Positions 54,611 to 63,605 are shown, counted from the stretch's first letter. The stretch: 64,000 bases of DNA from Streptomyces sp. NBC_01197 (GCF_036010505.1 NZ_CP108569.1:7394001-7458000), one strand, 5' to 3'. A program made the numbers and translations. The notes: generated from the sequence alone by a model not told the origin.

Positions 54611-56122
54611 GTGCGCCGCAACATGCTCTTCCTGATGACCGACCAACACCGGGTGGACACCCTGGGCGCGTACGGCAACCCGCACACGCACACCCCGAAC
54701 CTCGACCGCCTCGCGGACGAGGGAACGCGGTTCGACAGCTTCTACACCCCTACCGCGATCTGTACCCCGGCGCGCGCCAGCCTGCTCACCGGGGCGGCTC
54801 CCTTCCGGCACAAGCTGCTGGCCAACTATGAGCGTAACGTCGGCTATCTTGAGGATCTCTCCGACGGCCAGTTCACCTTCTCCGAGCAACTGCGCTCCGA
54901 GGGCTACAACCTGGGCCTGCTCGGCAAGTGGCACGGCGGCGTACGGCGCACCGCCGCCGACTACGGCTTCGAGGGACCTGACCTGGCCGGCTGGCACAAC
55001 CCCGTGGACCACCCCGACTACCTCGCGTACCTGGAGGAGAACGGCCTGCCGCCGTACCGCATCACGGATCCGGTGCGGGGCACCACGCCCAACGGCAGCC
55101 CAGGAAACCTCCTTGCCGCCCGCCTCCACCAGCCGGTCGAAGCCACCTTCGAGTACTACCTCGCCACGCGCACCATCGAGATGCTCCACCGCTTCGCCGA
55201 GCAGGAGGACCAGGGCGACGGGGCGCCGTTCTTCCTGGCCACCCACTTCTTCGGCCCGCATCTGCCGTACATCCTCCCGGACGCGTACTACGACATGTAC
55301 GACCCCGGGCTGGTCGAGCTGCCCGCCTCCGTGAGTGAGACCTTCGCGGCGAAACCAACCGTCCAGCAGAACTACAGCAAGCTGTGGGCCTTCGACACGA
55401 TGGCGCTGGAGGAGTCGCGGAAGCTGATCGCCGTCTACTGGGGCTACGTCACGCTCGTCGACGAGCAGATCGGCCGCATCCTCGACGCCATGCGCGAACT
55501 GGGGCTCGACGACCGGACGGCAGTCTTCTTCACCGCAGACCACGGCGAGTTCACCGGCGCCCACCGGCTGCACGACAAGGGCCCCGCCATGTACGAGGAC
55601 ATCTACCGCATCCCCGGGCTGCTGAAGGTCCCCGGCGCCCCGCAGGGCCAGGTGCGTGAGGAGTTCGTCTCCCTCACCGACTGCACCGCCACCATCCTCG
55701 ACCTGGCGGGCAGCGCGACGGGACCGGCCGTGGACAGCCGCAGCCTGCTGCCCCTCGTACGCGGTGAGCACCCGCAGTGGGACGAGCACCACCTCGCCGA
55801 ATTCCATGGTCACCACTTCCCGTACCCGCAGCGGATGCTGCGCACCAGAAACCACAAGCTGGTGATCAACCCCGAGTCCTGCAACGAGCTGTACGACCTC
55901 GATGCCGACCCCGACGAGCTGCACAACCGCTACGACCACCCCGAACTGCTCGGCGTACGCACGGCGTTGATCCGGCACCTGTACGACCTGCTCCGCGAAC
56001 GCGGCGACAATTTCTACCACTGGATGACGCCGATGTACGACGTGGAGACGGACTACGACACCACACTTTCCGCCTTCGAATCCGACGGGCCCGAAGCCCA
56101 CTCCGAGGCTGGACGGCCATGA
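54611..56122 (+). CDS. Formylglycine-type (S1) sulfatase, cytoplasmic
   Basis: A 503-residue arylsulfatase/choline-sulfatase superfamily enzyme that hydrolyses a sulfate ester. The metal site is MLFLMTDQHRVDTLGAYGNPHTHTPNLDRLA. The modification motif is C51-T-P-A-R, whose Cys becomes formylglycine, then LLGKWHGG and FFTADHGEF. GTG 54611 (AAAGG upstream) places the protein start directly at the fold with no signal peptide, so it acts inside the cell on an imported ester. Longer upstream starts add only low-complexity sequence. No formylglycine-generating enzyme is in the window. Confidence 0.92.
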   Translation: MRRNMLFLMTDQHRVDTLGAYGNPHTHTPNLDRLADEGTRFDSFYTPTAICTPARASLLTGAAPFRHKLLANYERNVGYLEDLSDGQFTFSEQLRSEGYNLGLLGKWHGGVRRTAADYGFEGPDLAGWHNPVDHPDYLAYLEENGLPPYRITDPVRGTTPNGSPGNLLAARLHQPVEATFEYYLATRTIEMLHRFAEQEDQGDGAPFFLATHFFGPHLPYILPDAYYDMYDPGLVELPASVSETFAAKPTVQQNYSKLWAFDTMALEESRKLIAVYWGYVTLVDEQIGRILDAMRELGLDDRTAVFFTADHGEFTGAHRLHDKGPAMYEDIYRIPGLLKVPGAPQGQVREEFVSLTDCTATILDLAGSATGPAVDSRSLLPLVRGEHPQWDEHHLAEFHGHHFPYPQRMLRTRNHKLVINPESCNELYDLDADPDELHNRYDHPELLGVRTALIRHLYDLLRERGDNFYHWMTPMYDVETDYDTTLSAFESDGPEAHSEAGRP

Positions 56123-56173
56123 ACCGCATGCCGACAGCACGCCGCAACCCCTGACCACGAGAGAGACAGCCTG

Positions 56174-57502
56174 ATGAAGAGATCCGAGAACGGAATGCAC
56201 ATCGGCCGACGGTCCATGCTGGCCGGCATAGCCGGATCCATGGGAGTGGCCGCGCTGCCCCCGGCCACTGCCGAGGCACTGCCCGCGCCCACGCAGGCGC
56301 ATCCGACGGCTCACTACCCGTCGAACTGGCCCGAGCCCGAGCCGTACGGACTCGCGGATGCCCGCCAGGACTTGTGGCCGCGCGAGGACAACTCCTTTGT
56401 GCTTCCCCTCGAACTCCGCTCCAGGGACGAGGAGTTGGGTCGCGTCTGGATGCGTGACACCTACGTCAACTGCTTCGTCGTCGACGGCCGTCCGCTCTAC
56501 GTCGCCACCGGCACCACCCGCGTGCCCGGCCTCGCAGTGGCCGGCCCCTGGAACGACGGCATCTTCGTATGGACGGCCCGGTCCCTGCACGGCCCCTGGC
56601 GACTGGCCGACACCACCGGCATCCGGCCCGGCGCCGAGCGCGGAAAGGTCTGGTCACCCGAATTCGTGGGGGAGAACCGCCCCGGCCGCACGGTCGTCGC
56701 GCCGTGGCAGGAGTACTGGTACGACGACCAGTTCGGCAAGCGTGGCGAGGCGTGGGCACCCGAACTGCACTACTTCCGCGGTAAGTGGTACCTCGTGGCG
56801 TGCATGGGCGACCACTCACAGAAGGTCGGCTCGTTCCTGCTGGTGAGCGACGGCGGAGTCGCCGGCCCGTACCGCCTCGCCGAAGGCAACATCGAAAAGC
56901 CCTTCGGCGACTCGTTCATCGGCGGGCCCTCGTTCATCAAGCCCGGCGCGTACTACCACATCGACGGCAGCCTCTTCTCGGAAGGAGATGACGCGTGGCT
57001 GGTGCTGCACAACAACCTCTACGCCAAGTTCCGCGACGACATGGAGGACATCGTCCCGACGACGAAGCTCCCGGCCTTCCAACAGAAGCCGTACACACCG
57101 GAGCCGTATCTCGAGGGTGCCTATGTCTTCAAGCACGGCCGCAAGTACTACCTGGTGCAGGCCGCGTGGGACCGTACCTCGATCGATGCCTACGGCAGCC
57201 CCCTCTACTCGTACGTGGCGAGCACCGGCCGGGCGCAGTACCAGTACGACGCGGTCGTCGCCGTCGCCGACCGTTTCGAGGGACCGTACTCCGAGCGCTG
57301 GACCGCCGGCGTGGGCGCCGGACACAACAACTTTTTCACTGACGGCGACGGACACCTCTGGGCGACCTTCTTCCGTAACCCGGCCGTCGGCTACTGGGCC
57401 GACCCGTCCCGCACAGGTGATGCCGCGGTGGCCGGCGTCGTACGCCTGGAGTGGACCGGCCCGGAGGGCAACCGTCTGTACGTGATGCGCCAGAGCTACT
57501 AG
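56174..57502 (+). CDS. Tat-exported GH43-like glycoside hydrolase
   Basis: A 442-residue five-bladed beta-propeller-type protein. The Tat signal is GRRSMLAGIAGSMGVAALPPATAEA. GH43-like landmarks are MRDTYVNCF (catalytic-base Asp position), YHIDGSLFSEGDDAWLVLHNN (the Asp that tunes pKa) and PYLEGAYVFKHGRKYYLVQ (acid Glu). Exact residue roles are inferred by family order. It follows the sulfatase by 51 bp, probably one transcript. Export of this protein with an intracellular sulfatase suggests outside cleavage of a sulfated glycan, then uptake. The stop TAG at 57500 uses the first base of the following IS. Confidence 0.85.
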   Translation: MKRSENGMHIGRRSMLAGIAGSMGVAALPPATAEALPAPTQAHPTAHYPSNWPEPEPYGLADARQDLWPREDNSFVLPLELRSRDEELGRVWMRDTYVNCFVVDGRPLYVATGTTRVPGLAVAGPWNDGIFVWTARSLHGPWRLADTTGIRPGAERGKVWSPEFVGENRPGRTVVAPWQEYWYDDQFGKRGEAWAPELHYFRGKWYLVACMGDHSQKVGSFLLVSDGGVAGPYRLAEGNIEKPFGDSFIGGPSFIKPGAYYHIDGSLFSEGDDAWLVLHNNLYAKFRDDMEDIVPTTKLPAFQQKPYTPEPYLEGAYVFKHGRKYYLVQAAWDRTSIDAYGSPLYSYVASTGRAQYQYDAVVAVADRFEGPYSERWTAGVGAGHNNFFTDGDGHLWATFFRNPAVGYWADPSRTGDAAVAGVVRLEWTGPEGNRLYVMRQSY

Positions 57503-58636
57503 TGTTCCGAGTCAGGAATTCCGCGTATATGTGTAGGCTTGTTATATGGCGCGGATGGGGCGGCCGAAGGCCGAGTTGACTCTGTCGGATGAGGAACGGG
57601 CCGCACTTGAGGAGTGGGTGCGGCGCCGTTCCACGCCGCAGGCGTGGGCATTGCGGTGCCGGATCATCCTGGCCTGCGCCGAAGGCACCTCCAACAAGGA
57701 CGTGGCTACTCAACTCGGTTCCACACCACAGGCGGTGGGCCGCTGGCGGGCCCGATTCGTGCAATATCGAATCGCAGGTCTGGGTGACATGCCACGTCCG
57801 GGTGGCCCCAGGACAGTGACGGACGACCAGGTCGCCGCGGTCGTCACCAGGACGCTGGAATCCACCCCGAAGAACGCGACACACTGGTCGACGCGGTCGA
57901 TGGCGAAAGAGATGGGTCTGTCTCAGTCGTCGGTGTCCCGGATCTGGCGGGCGTTCGGCCTGCAGCCACATCGCTCGGAGACCTTCAAACTGTCAACCGA
58001 TCCGTACTTCGTCGACAAGGTCCACGACGTCGTCGGTCTCTACTTGGACCCGCCCGAACGGGCGTTGGTGTTCTGCGTGGATGAGAAGTCGCAGATCCAG
58101 GCCCTGGATCGGTCGCAGCCGGTGCTGCCGATGATGCCCGGTGTTCCCGAGCGGGCGACCCATGACTACGTCCGCGCCGGCACCACCACGCTGTTCGCCG
58201 TACTCGAGGTGGCCACCGGCAAGGTGATCAGCTCCCTGCACCGCAGGCACCGGGCCGAGGAATTCAAGAAGTTCCTAGTCAAGCTCGACAAAGAGGTGCC
58301 TGGCGACCTGGAAGTCCACCTCGTCTGTGACAACTACGCCACCCACAAGACACCCGCCATCAAGAAGTGGCTGCTGGCCCACCCCCGGTTCCACCTGCAC
58401 TTCACACCAACCGGCTCGTCCTGGCTCAACCTCGTCGAGCGATGGTTCGCCGAACTCACCAACAAGCAGATACGGCGAGGCGTCCACAAATCCGTCCACG
58501 CCCTTGAGAAGGACATCCGCAACTGGATCGCCGCCTGGAACACCGACCCAAAGCCCTACATCTGGACGAAGACCGCAGACGAAATCCTCGAACGCCTCGC
58601 CAGCTATCTGAACAGAATTCCTGACTCAGAACACTA
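57500..58636 (+). mobile_element. Intact IS630-family insertion sequence with TA duplication
   Basis: Terminal inverted repeats lie at 57502-57521 (GTGTTCCGAGTCAGGAATTC) and 58615-58634 and match at 19 of 20 positions. The flanking TA dinucleotides (57500-57501 and 58635-58636) are the target duplication expected for IS630/Tc1-mariner-type elements. The element is 1133 bp and carries one full-length DDE transposase. It sits exactly after the last sense codon of the GH43-like gene, so it does not disrupt it. Confidence 0.93.
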
Positions 58637-58637
58637 G
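57546..58637 (+). CDS. IS630-family transposase
   Basis: A 363-residue DDE transposase. An N-terminal HTH region (LSDEERAALEEWVRRR, then DVATQLGSTPQAVGRWRARF) is followed by a second one (MAKEMGLSQSSVSRIWRAFGL). The catalytic triad is D in LVFCVDEKSQIQ, D in HLVCDNYATHK and E in WLNLVERWFAEL. All are intact, so the element may be active. Its stop codon TAG is made from the duplicated TA plus a flanking G. Confidence 0.96.
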   Translation: MARMGRPKAELTLSDEERAALEEWVRRRSTPQAWALRCRIILACAEGTSNKDVATQLGSTPQAVGRWRARFVQYRIAGLGDMPRPGGPRTVTDDQVAAVVTRTLESTPKNATHWSTRSMAKEMGLSQSSVSRIWRAFGLQPHRSETFKLSTDPYFVDKVHDVVGLYLDPPERALVFCVDEKSQIQALDRSQPVLPMMPGVPERATHDYVRAGTTTLFAVLEVATGKVISSLHRRHRAEEFKKFLVKLDKEVPGDLEVHLVCDNYATHKTPAIKKWLLAHPRFHLHFTPTGSSWLNLVERWFAELTNKQIRRGVHKSVHALEKDIRNWIAAWNTDPKPYIWTKTADEILERLASYLNRIPDSEH

Positions 58638-58640
58638 GGT

Positions 58641-59093
58641 CCGTCTTCAAAGGGATCTTGCCAGAGCAGGAATGAGGCCAGACAGACCGCTGCTTCGTTA
58701 GGAGGTGGCGGTCTTGTCATACCTGGTGGTCGCGAGGCCATGGAAACCTTCGAGCCGGTTGAAGCGGCGCTCGACGATGTTGCGCCTGCGGTAGATGTCC
58801 CGGTGGAACCGCGGCGGTCGGCGTCCGCCTGGGCCTGGACCTGCTGCAGCGCCCGGGTGAAGACGCCGTCGAGCGCGTAGCGGCGGAAGCGGGTGTACAC
58901 CGTCTTCCACGGTCCATAGCGTTCGGCAGGCCACGCCAGGAGATCCCGGCCCGGATCTTGTAGACAATGCCGTTGATGATCCGCCGGTGCTCCGCTCGTG
59001 GCCGACCGGTCCGAGCCCGCGGGATCACGGGGCAAGCAACTCCCACTGGCGGTCTGTGGCTGTTCCCGATGGTCGGTGGATGTCTTGAGGCAT
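58641..59093 (-). pseudogene. IS5-type transposase, deleted and frameshifted
   Basis: Read on the minus strand from ATG 59093: DRQWELLAP, then in another frame HRRIINGIVYKIRAGISWRGLP, then GPWKTVYTRFRRYALDGVFTRALQQVQAQADA. After a gap where the central DDE region should be come RRRNIVERRFNRLEGFHG and YEAAVCLASFLLWQDP. At least two frameshifts and an internal loss of roughly 300 bp are needed. The outer end GGTCCGTCTTCAAA resembles the scar at 27367. Confidence 0.8.
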
Positions 59094-59492
59094 CGGTGCG
59101 AGTCGGTGTCTGGCTGGCCGGCTGTTCAACGTAGTTGGCGGAGCCCGTCCCTGATGGTCGGCATCACTGGGGCGCCGGCTTTCACGTTCCCCCCCCGGCC
59201 CAGGCGGTTTGAGCGTGAGGTGGTCGTACCGGGTCCGCCTGATCGGCGACGGGCGGCGTGGAGGCCGGGATCGAGAGGGCTGGGCCATCGCGAAGGGGCT
59301 CGCACGACGTGCGCCGCCGTCACAGCACTAACGGATTCAAAACCGGAACGAATGCATAAGGCTAACCGTTAGTGTTACTGTTCGCCGCATGAAGCGCGTG
59401 AGCTTCGTCGATTCCGACGCCCCGACCCCGGGACCGCGTCGCCCGTCGTCGGCTGATCTCACCGCCACACCGGACTGCAAGGGGAGGAAACG
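59094..59492. other. Gap upstream of the FAD monooxygenase
   Basis: About 400 bp. No gene is supported. Near the right side CTAAC-C-GTTAG (59362-59372) is a perfect 11-bp palindrome next to GTGTTAC in an AT-rich patch, a plausible operator or promoter for the monooxygenase. Confidence 0.4.
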
Positions 59493-60584
59493 ATGCGCAC
59501 CGTGATCGTGGGAGCGGGTCTGGTCGGACTCACAGCGGCGGCTTCGCTGCGGCTGATCGGGCACGAGGTGACCGTGCTGGAGCACGCGCCGCAGGTGCGG
59601 GCGGCCGGAGCCGGCATCGGCCTGTGGCCCAACGCGCTGCGGGAGTTGGACACCCTCGGCGTCGACGTCCGGCGCCTGGGCAAGACCGTCGACACCCGGT
59701 TCTTCGACGCCGCGGGACACCCGATGCGCGCGGCCGGCTACGACCCGGCCGCCCACCGGTTCCTGATGGTGCCGAGGCCGGAACTGAACAACCTCCTCGC
59801 CGACACCGTCGGCAGGGACCGGATCCGTCTGGGAACACACGTCACCGGCTTCACCGAGCACGACACGCATGTGGCAGTGCACCTCGCCGACGGTGCGCCA
59901 CTGCGGGCGGATCTGCTGATCGGAGCGGACGGTGTGTACTCCGACGTGCGCGCCGCCCTGGTGCCCGGCAGCGCGGCGGTGGAGCATGCCGGACACCGCG
60001 TATGGCGGGCGGTGCTGCCCTCCGGGGACGAGCGGCCGGAGGGCACGTTCGTCACCATCGGCCGGGCGCGGACCCGAGGCGGCTACACGCGAGTCGCGCA
60101 GGACCGGACCATGTGGTGGATCGGCCAGTTCGACGCCGGCGAACTGCTCGGCAGCAAGAGGGACCGGGCGCTGCGGCGGGCCCGCAACGTGGCCGAGTCC
60201 GGCTGGCACGACGAGCTTCTGAAGATGATCGCCGCGACGCCGGAGGAGTCCATTCTGGAGAATCAGATCATGCTCGTCCCCGAGCTGCCGCGCTGGACCA
60301 CGGACCGGGTCGCACTGATCGGGGACGCGGCGCACGGCCTGTCCCCGCACATCGCGGCGGGCGGCACCCTGGGCATCGAGGACGCCGGAGTACTGCGCGC
60401 CGAACTGGCGGACGGGCCCACCGCAGCCGCTGCCCTCGCCCGCTACGAGAGCGCCCGCCGCCTCCGGTTCGAGCAGGTGCGCGAGCATTCAGCGGCGGTC
60501 GAGCACGCCAACGGGGCTGCCGAGTCCGCCGAGCGCTACGCCGCCTTCACCCATTGGTTGATCACCACCCCGCCCACCACCTGA
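59493..60584 (+). CDS. FAD-dependent monooxygenase (salicylate-hydroxylase-like)
   Basis: A 363-residue group-A flavoprotein monooxygenase. RTVIVGAGLVGLTAAASLRLIGHEVTVLEHAP is the FAD fold. AGAGIGLWPNALREL, LLIGADGVYSDVRAAL (DG motif) and RVALIGDAAHGLSPHIAAGG (GD motif) follow in order. GGGAGG precedes ATG 59493. It likely hydroxylates an aromatic compound. It is flanked by IS remnants on both sides, so it may have moved recently; no dedicated regulator remains beside it. Confidence 0.92.
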   Translation: MRTVIVGAGLVGLTAAASLRLIGHEVTVLEHAPQVRAAGAGIGLWPNALRELDTLGVDVRRLGKTVDTRFFDAAGHPMRAAGYDPAAHRFLMVPRPELNNLLADTVGRDRIRLGTHVTGFTEHDTHVAVHLADGAPLRADLLIGADGVYSDVRAALVPGSAAVEHAGHRVWRAVLPSGDERPEGTFVTIGRARTRGGYTRVAQDRTMWWIGQFDAGELLGSKRDRALRRARNVAESGWHDELLKMIAATPEESILENQIMLVPELPRWTTDRVALIGDAAHGLSPHIAAGGTLGIEDAGVLRAELADGPTAAAALARYESARRLRFEQVREHSAAVEHANGAAESAERYAAFTHWLITTPPTT

Positions 60585-60635
60585 GCGCGGTCCCGGACCG
60601 CGGGGGAAGAAAACCGCGAAGTCCAAGCCGGCCGA

Positions 60636-60893
60636 ACACGACCTGCCTTTTTCGACTTGGAGCCTGACTACGCGGCCAAGAAGGCCCGCGTCGAACACCT
60701 CTACGAGATCGCCGACGGCGAGGTCGTACGCGAGGCGGACGAACCCGAAGTCGTCTTCTGCATGGACGAGTTCGGACCGCTCGGCCTGCTGCCCCACCCG
60801 GGCCGGCAGTGGGCCGATCGCTCCGGCAAACGCAGGGGCCCGGCCGTGAAACGATCTCTGAAGGCGGACTCTAGAACACGGCGATGGGGTTGA
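60636..60893 (+). pseudogene. Fragment of a second IS630-family transposase
   Basis: EPDYAAKKARVEHLYEIADG and PEVVFCMDEFGPLGLLPHPGRQWADRSGK match the central part of IS630-type transposases, including the first catalytic Asp (CMDEFGPL). The sequence is cut on both sides: the N-terminal HTH and the other catalytic residues are missing. It differs from the intact IS630 element upstream. It overlaps the 3' end of the cyclase gene. Confidence 0.8.
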
Positions 60894-61725
60894 CCGGTGT
60901 CCCGCTGGCCCCGTGGATGCGGGGCGGGGCCAGGAGGAGCAGGAAGCTGTCGTGGCCGGTCTCGGCACAGGTGCTCGCGAGATCTTCAAGGTCGGCGCCG
61001 TCGACGAGGGGCAGTCCCAGGTCGTGGAGGCCGCGCCGGTGAAGGGGCATGGGATCGGTGGGATCGAGTGATGGCCAGGCATCGCCGGTGTCCCCGACCC
61101 AGACGCTGATCCGGCGTTCATCGAGCCAGGCGACCGCTGACCGGTCAAGTCCTGGCACTGCCGCTCTGTTCGGGTTGACGGGATCGCAGCCGGTCCGGAC
61201 GACGATCGCGTCTCCGGATTGAACAGTGCTGCCTGCGGCCCGTGTTGCCGTGTCAAGGGTGCGTGCGGTGATCGGGTACCCGTCGGCAAGCCGGGCACCG
61301 GGGGCGAGGTCCAGGAACACACCTCGTGTCAGGATGCCGGCACCGAATACAGCGGTGGATCCGATGGTGACACCTGCGGGGGTGACCCGGTCTTCGACGG
61401 GGACGCCTGGGTAGACGGTGCCGTCGACGACGACGTGGGAGAGCGCGTCGAGGTGCGTGATGGCGGGATGGTGCGGGGTGATCACCCACTGTTCGGCGAT
61501 CGCTGCCGGTGGGGTGCCGGTGTAGAGCATGGACTGCTGCCAGGCGGCTTCGCCGTCGGTGGCGGCACCGGGTCCGACCGGCGCGGGCCTGGGGTGCACG
61601 GCGCGGGCGAGGGAGACCGTTCGGCCGGTGCGGGCTGCAGCGAGGGCGCGAGTCCGGACGGAGTCGGTGATGTAGTGCAGTGTGCCGTGCTCGTCGTCAG
61701 CACCCCACCGGGATGTGTCGGGCAT
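60871..61725 (-). CDS. Cyclase-family (kynurenine-formamidase-like) hydrolase
   Basis: A 284-residue metal-dependent hydrolase of the putative cyclase family. The metal motif is degenerate but recognisable: PHHPAITHLDALSHV (family form H-x-G-T-H-x-D-x-P-x-H). GDAIVVRTGCD and the C-terminal SFLLLLAPPRIHGASGTPVNPIAVF fit. Relatives open cyclic amides or hydrolyse N-formylkynurenine and related esters. The ATG at 61725 starts MPDTSRWGADDEHGTLHYI, usual for the group. Same strand as the alpha/beta hydrolase 116 bp upstream, possibly one transcript. Confidence 0.88.
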   Translation of the reverse strand: MPDTSRWGADDEHGTLHYITDSVRTRALAAARTGRTVSLARAVHPRPAPVGPGAATDGEAAWQQSMLYTGTPPAAIAEQWVITPHHPAITHLDALSHVVVDGTVYPGVPVEDRVTPAGVTIGSTAVFGAGILTRGVFLDLAPGARLADGYPITARTLDTATRAAGSTVQSGDAIVVRTGCDPVNPNRAAVPGLDRSAVAWLDERRISVWVGDTGDAWPSLDPTDPMPLHRRGLHDLGLPLVDGADLEDLASTCAETGHDSFLLLLAPPRIHGASGTPVNPIAVF

Positions 61726-61841
61726 CTGTCGCTCCGATCAATGGGACGGATGGGGGAGGACACGGGCTATCTGTTCCCGCGAACGGGCGAGGAGTGCGGA
61801 GGAGAAGTACGGGTCTCGCAGCGGGGGCACTGGCGGGGGAG

Positions 61842-62816
61842 TTACTTGCTGTCGATGCGGCCGATCGCCGTTCCGACCTCGGCGAGGGCGGAGGCTGCCT
61901 TGTCCCAGCTGGTGTCGGACGGGTTCAGCGCGCTGCGCAGATAGGCGGTGGTCAAGCGCTGGAGGACAGCGACGCGCTCCGGGTTCTCGTCGGTGGTTTC
62001 CGCGGCTTCCCAGTTCGGGATACCGCCCAGGGAGTGTTCCGCGCCGAACAGGGTGAGCAGGTCGGTGGCTCCGGGGCTGTGCGTGTAGGCGTCGGTGAAC
62101 CAGTCCGGGCCGCGGCTGGACATCTTGGACTGGTCGCGGTCGCCGGCGACCACGAGCGCCGGAGTGGTCAGCTCGGCGAAGGACGGGTTCATGAACGGGA
62201 AGTGCTCCTTGGCGAACGGGTGCAGTTCCTCGCCACCGATCCCGGTCGCGGCCAGCAGCACACCGGCCTTGACCCGCCGGTCCGCGTAGTCCCTGCCCAC
62301 GTGCCCGGAGCCGTCAAGTATGCGGGCGCCGAGCAGCATCTGAACCGTCTGCCCGCCCCAGGAGTGGCCGGCGACGACGACCTGGTTCCGGTCCACCCGC
62401 CCGGCAAGCCCCGGTACGGCCGCTTCCACGGTGTCGAACTGGTCGAGAACGCGTTCCAGGTCCGCGTACCGTTCGGTCCAGATCTGTTCGAACGCCGGGT
62501 CGTCGAATCCGATGCCGTTCCGACGGGAATCCAGGTGGGTCGGCTGCACCACGACGAAACCCTGCGATGCCCAGAACGCTGTCAGCGGAGCATATCCGTC
62601 CAGTGACCAGCCGTTGCCGTGCGAGAACAGCAGTACCGGAAGGCCCTCACCGGCCACCGGTGCGGAGACCCGCACAGCGAGCGGAACGGCCCGGCCGGGG
62701 GCATCCAGCGCGACAGGGGCGACGGACACGACTCGGTCGCCGGCGCCGACGACCGAGTCCAGGGCGTGCACGATTGAAGTACCGGTTGTTGCGGGAGTGC
62801 TGCTCATGGAAGCCAT
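61842..62816 (-). CDS. Alpha/beta hydrolase, chlorophyllase/PAF-AH-like
   Basis: A 324-residue hydrolase. LPVLLFSHGNGWSLDGYAPL is the oxyanion region, VVVAGHSWGGQTVQMLLGA holds the nucleophile Ser (GHSWGG), PALVVAGDRDQ the acid Asp and FGAEHSLGG the likely catalytic His. ATG 62816 (AAAGGACAG upstream) or 62807 starts the protein; the longer frame runs through the operator region and is rejected. It diverges from a TetR gene with two palindromes between them, so expression is presumably induced when TetR leaves. Confidence 0.9.
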   Translation of the reverse strand: MASMSSTPATTGTSIVHALDSVVGAGDRVVSVAPVALDAPGRAVPLAVRVSAPVAGEGLPVLLFSHGNGWSLDGYAPLTAFWASQGFVVVQPTHLDSRRNGIGFDDPAFEQIWTERYADLERVLDQFDTVEAAVPGLAGRVDRNQVVVAGHSWGGQTVQMLLGARILDGSGHVGRDYADRRVKAGVLLAATGIGGEELHPFAKEHFPFMNPSFAELTTPALVVAGDRDQSKMSSRGPDWFTDAYTHSPGATDLLTLFGAEHSLGGIPNWEAAETTDENPERVAVLQRLTTAYLRSALNPSDTSWDKAASALAEVGTAIGRIDSK

Positions 62817-62858
62817 CTGTCCTTTGCGTTTTGGGTTGCCGTCGCCCACACTGAAATC

Positions 62859-62894
62859 GGAGCGACGCTCCACATCATACGGAGCGCTGCTCCG
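62859..62894. promoter_or_regulatory. Two palindromic TetR operators, 22 bp centre to centre
   Basis: GGAGCG-A-CGCTCC (62859-62871) and CGGAGC-GCT-GCTCCG (62880-62894) share the half-site GGAGCG/GGAGC. Their centres, about 62865 and 62887, are 22 bp or two helical turns apart. A TTGACA-like box (62896-62901) abuts the second. They lie between the divergent starts 62816 and 62926; adjacent TetR binding is strongly suggested. Confidence 0.75.
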
Positions 62895-62925
62895 GTTGAC
62901 AAACACCGCAACGAAAGTGCCTTCG

Positions 62926-63552
62926 ATGACCGACCCGAACACCCCTGCCGCTGCGCCGCGCGGCAAGCGGACCGACGCCCGCCGCAACGAGCGGGTCCTT
63001 CTCGATGCGGCGGCAGCCGTATTTGTCACGCACGGGGTCGACGCGCCGGTGCGGTTGATCGCGGCGGAGGCCGGTGTGGGGATGGGGACGATCTACCGGC
63101 ACTTTCCGACCCGTCCCGCTCTGATCGCGGCGGTCTATCGTCACCAGGTCGAAGCGCTGGCCGAGGCAGGGCCGACCTTGCTGCAGGAGGCAGCGGAACC
63201 GAGCGCGGCGTTGCGGCGGTGGGTGGCCGGGTTCGTGGACTTCCTCGTCACCAAGCACGGGCTGGCCGGCGCCATGGGGGCCGATGCCGGCGGCGCGGAC
63301 GCCCTGCACCGGTACTTCCTCGACCAACTGGTACCTGTCTGCGACACCCTCCTGCTTGCGGCGCTCGGCGACACCGGCACGGAACGGATCTCCGGGTTCA
63401 TGCTCATGCGCGGCATCGGTAACCTCTGCATCGGCGCCGGCAACGACGCCCGCTACGACGCCGGCCGCTTGGTCGACCTGCTCGTCACCGGCCTTCTCAC
63501 CGCCGGGCAGCGGAGCGGTCGTTCACGCTGCGAGGAAGACGCCGCTCACTGA
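62926..63552 (+). CDS. TetR-family repressor
   Basis: A 208-residue regulator. The helix-turn-helix is NERVLLDAAAAVFVTHGVDAPVRLIAAEAGVGMGTIYRHFPTRPALI (residues about 20-66). The remaining helical domain is typical. ATG 62926 is taken because upstream frame covers the operators. It faces the alpha/beta hydrolase and probably represses it and itself through the double operator. Its ligand may be the ester or lactone the hydrolase acts on. Confidence 0.92.
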   Translation: MTDPNTPAAAPRGKRTDARRNERVLLDAAAAVFVTHGVDAPVRLIAAEAGVGMGTIYRHFPTRPALIAAVYRHQVEALAEAGPTLLQEAAEPSAALRRWVAGFVDFLVTKHGLAGAMGADAGGADALHRYFLDQLVPVCDTLLLAALGDTGTERISGFMLMRGIGNLCIGAGNDARYDAGRLVDLLVTGLLTAGQRSGRSRCEEDAAH

Positions 63553-63573
63553 CTTCGCGCTTTGATGAAGCAG

Positions 63574-63605
63574 GCTCCGTTCCGTCGGCCGTTACGGAGC
63601 GGAGC
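63574..63605 (+). terminator. Terminator-like hairpin after tetR
   Basis: GCTCCGTTCCGT (63574-63585) pairs with ACGGAGCGGAGC (63594-63605), 11 of 12 positions, across an 8-base loop, 22 bp after the TetR stop. No U-tract. Confidence 0.55.

Noticed and set aside
54524..56590. A 688-codon minus-strand frame opposite the sulfatase and GH43-like gene
   Set aside because: Shadow frame; the plus strand carries the CTPAR sulfatase motif and coherent proteins.
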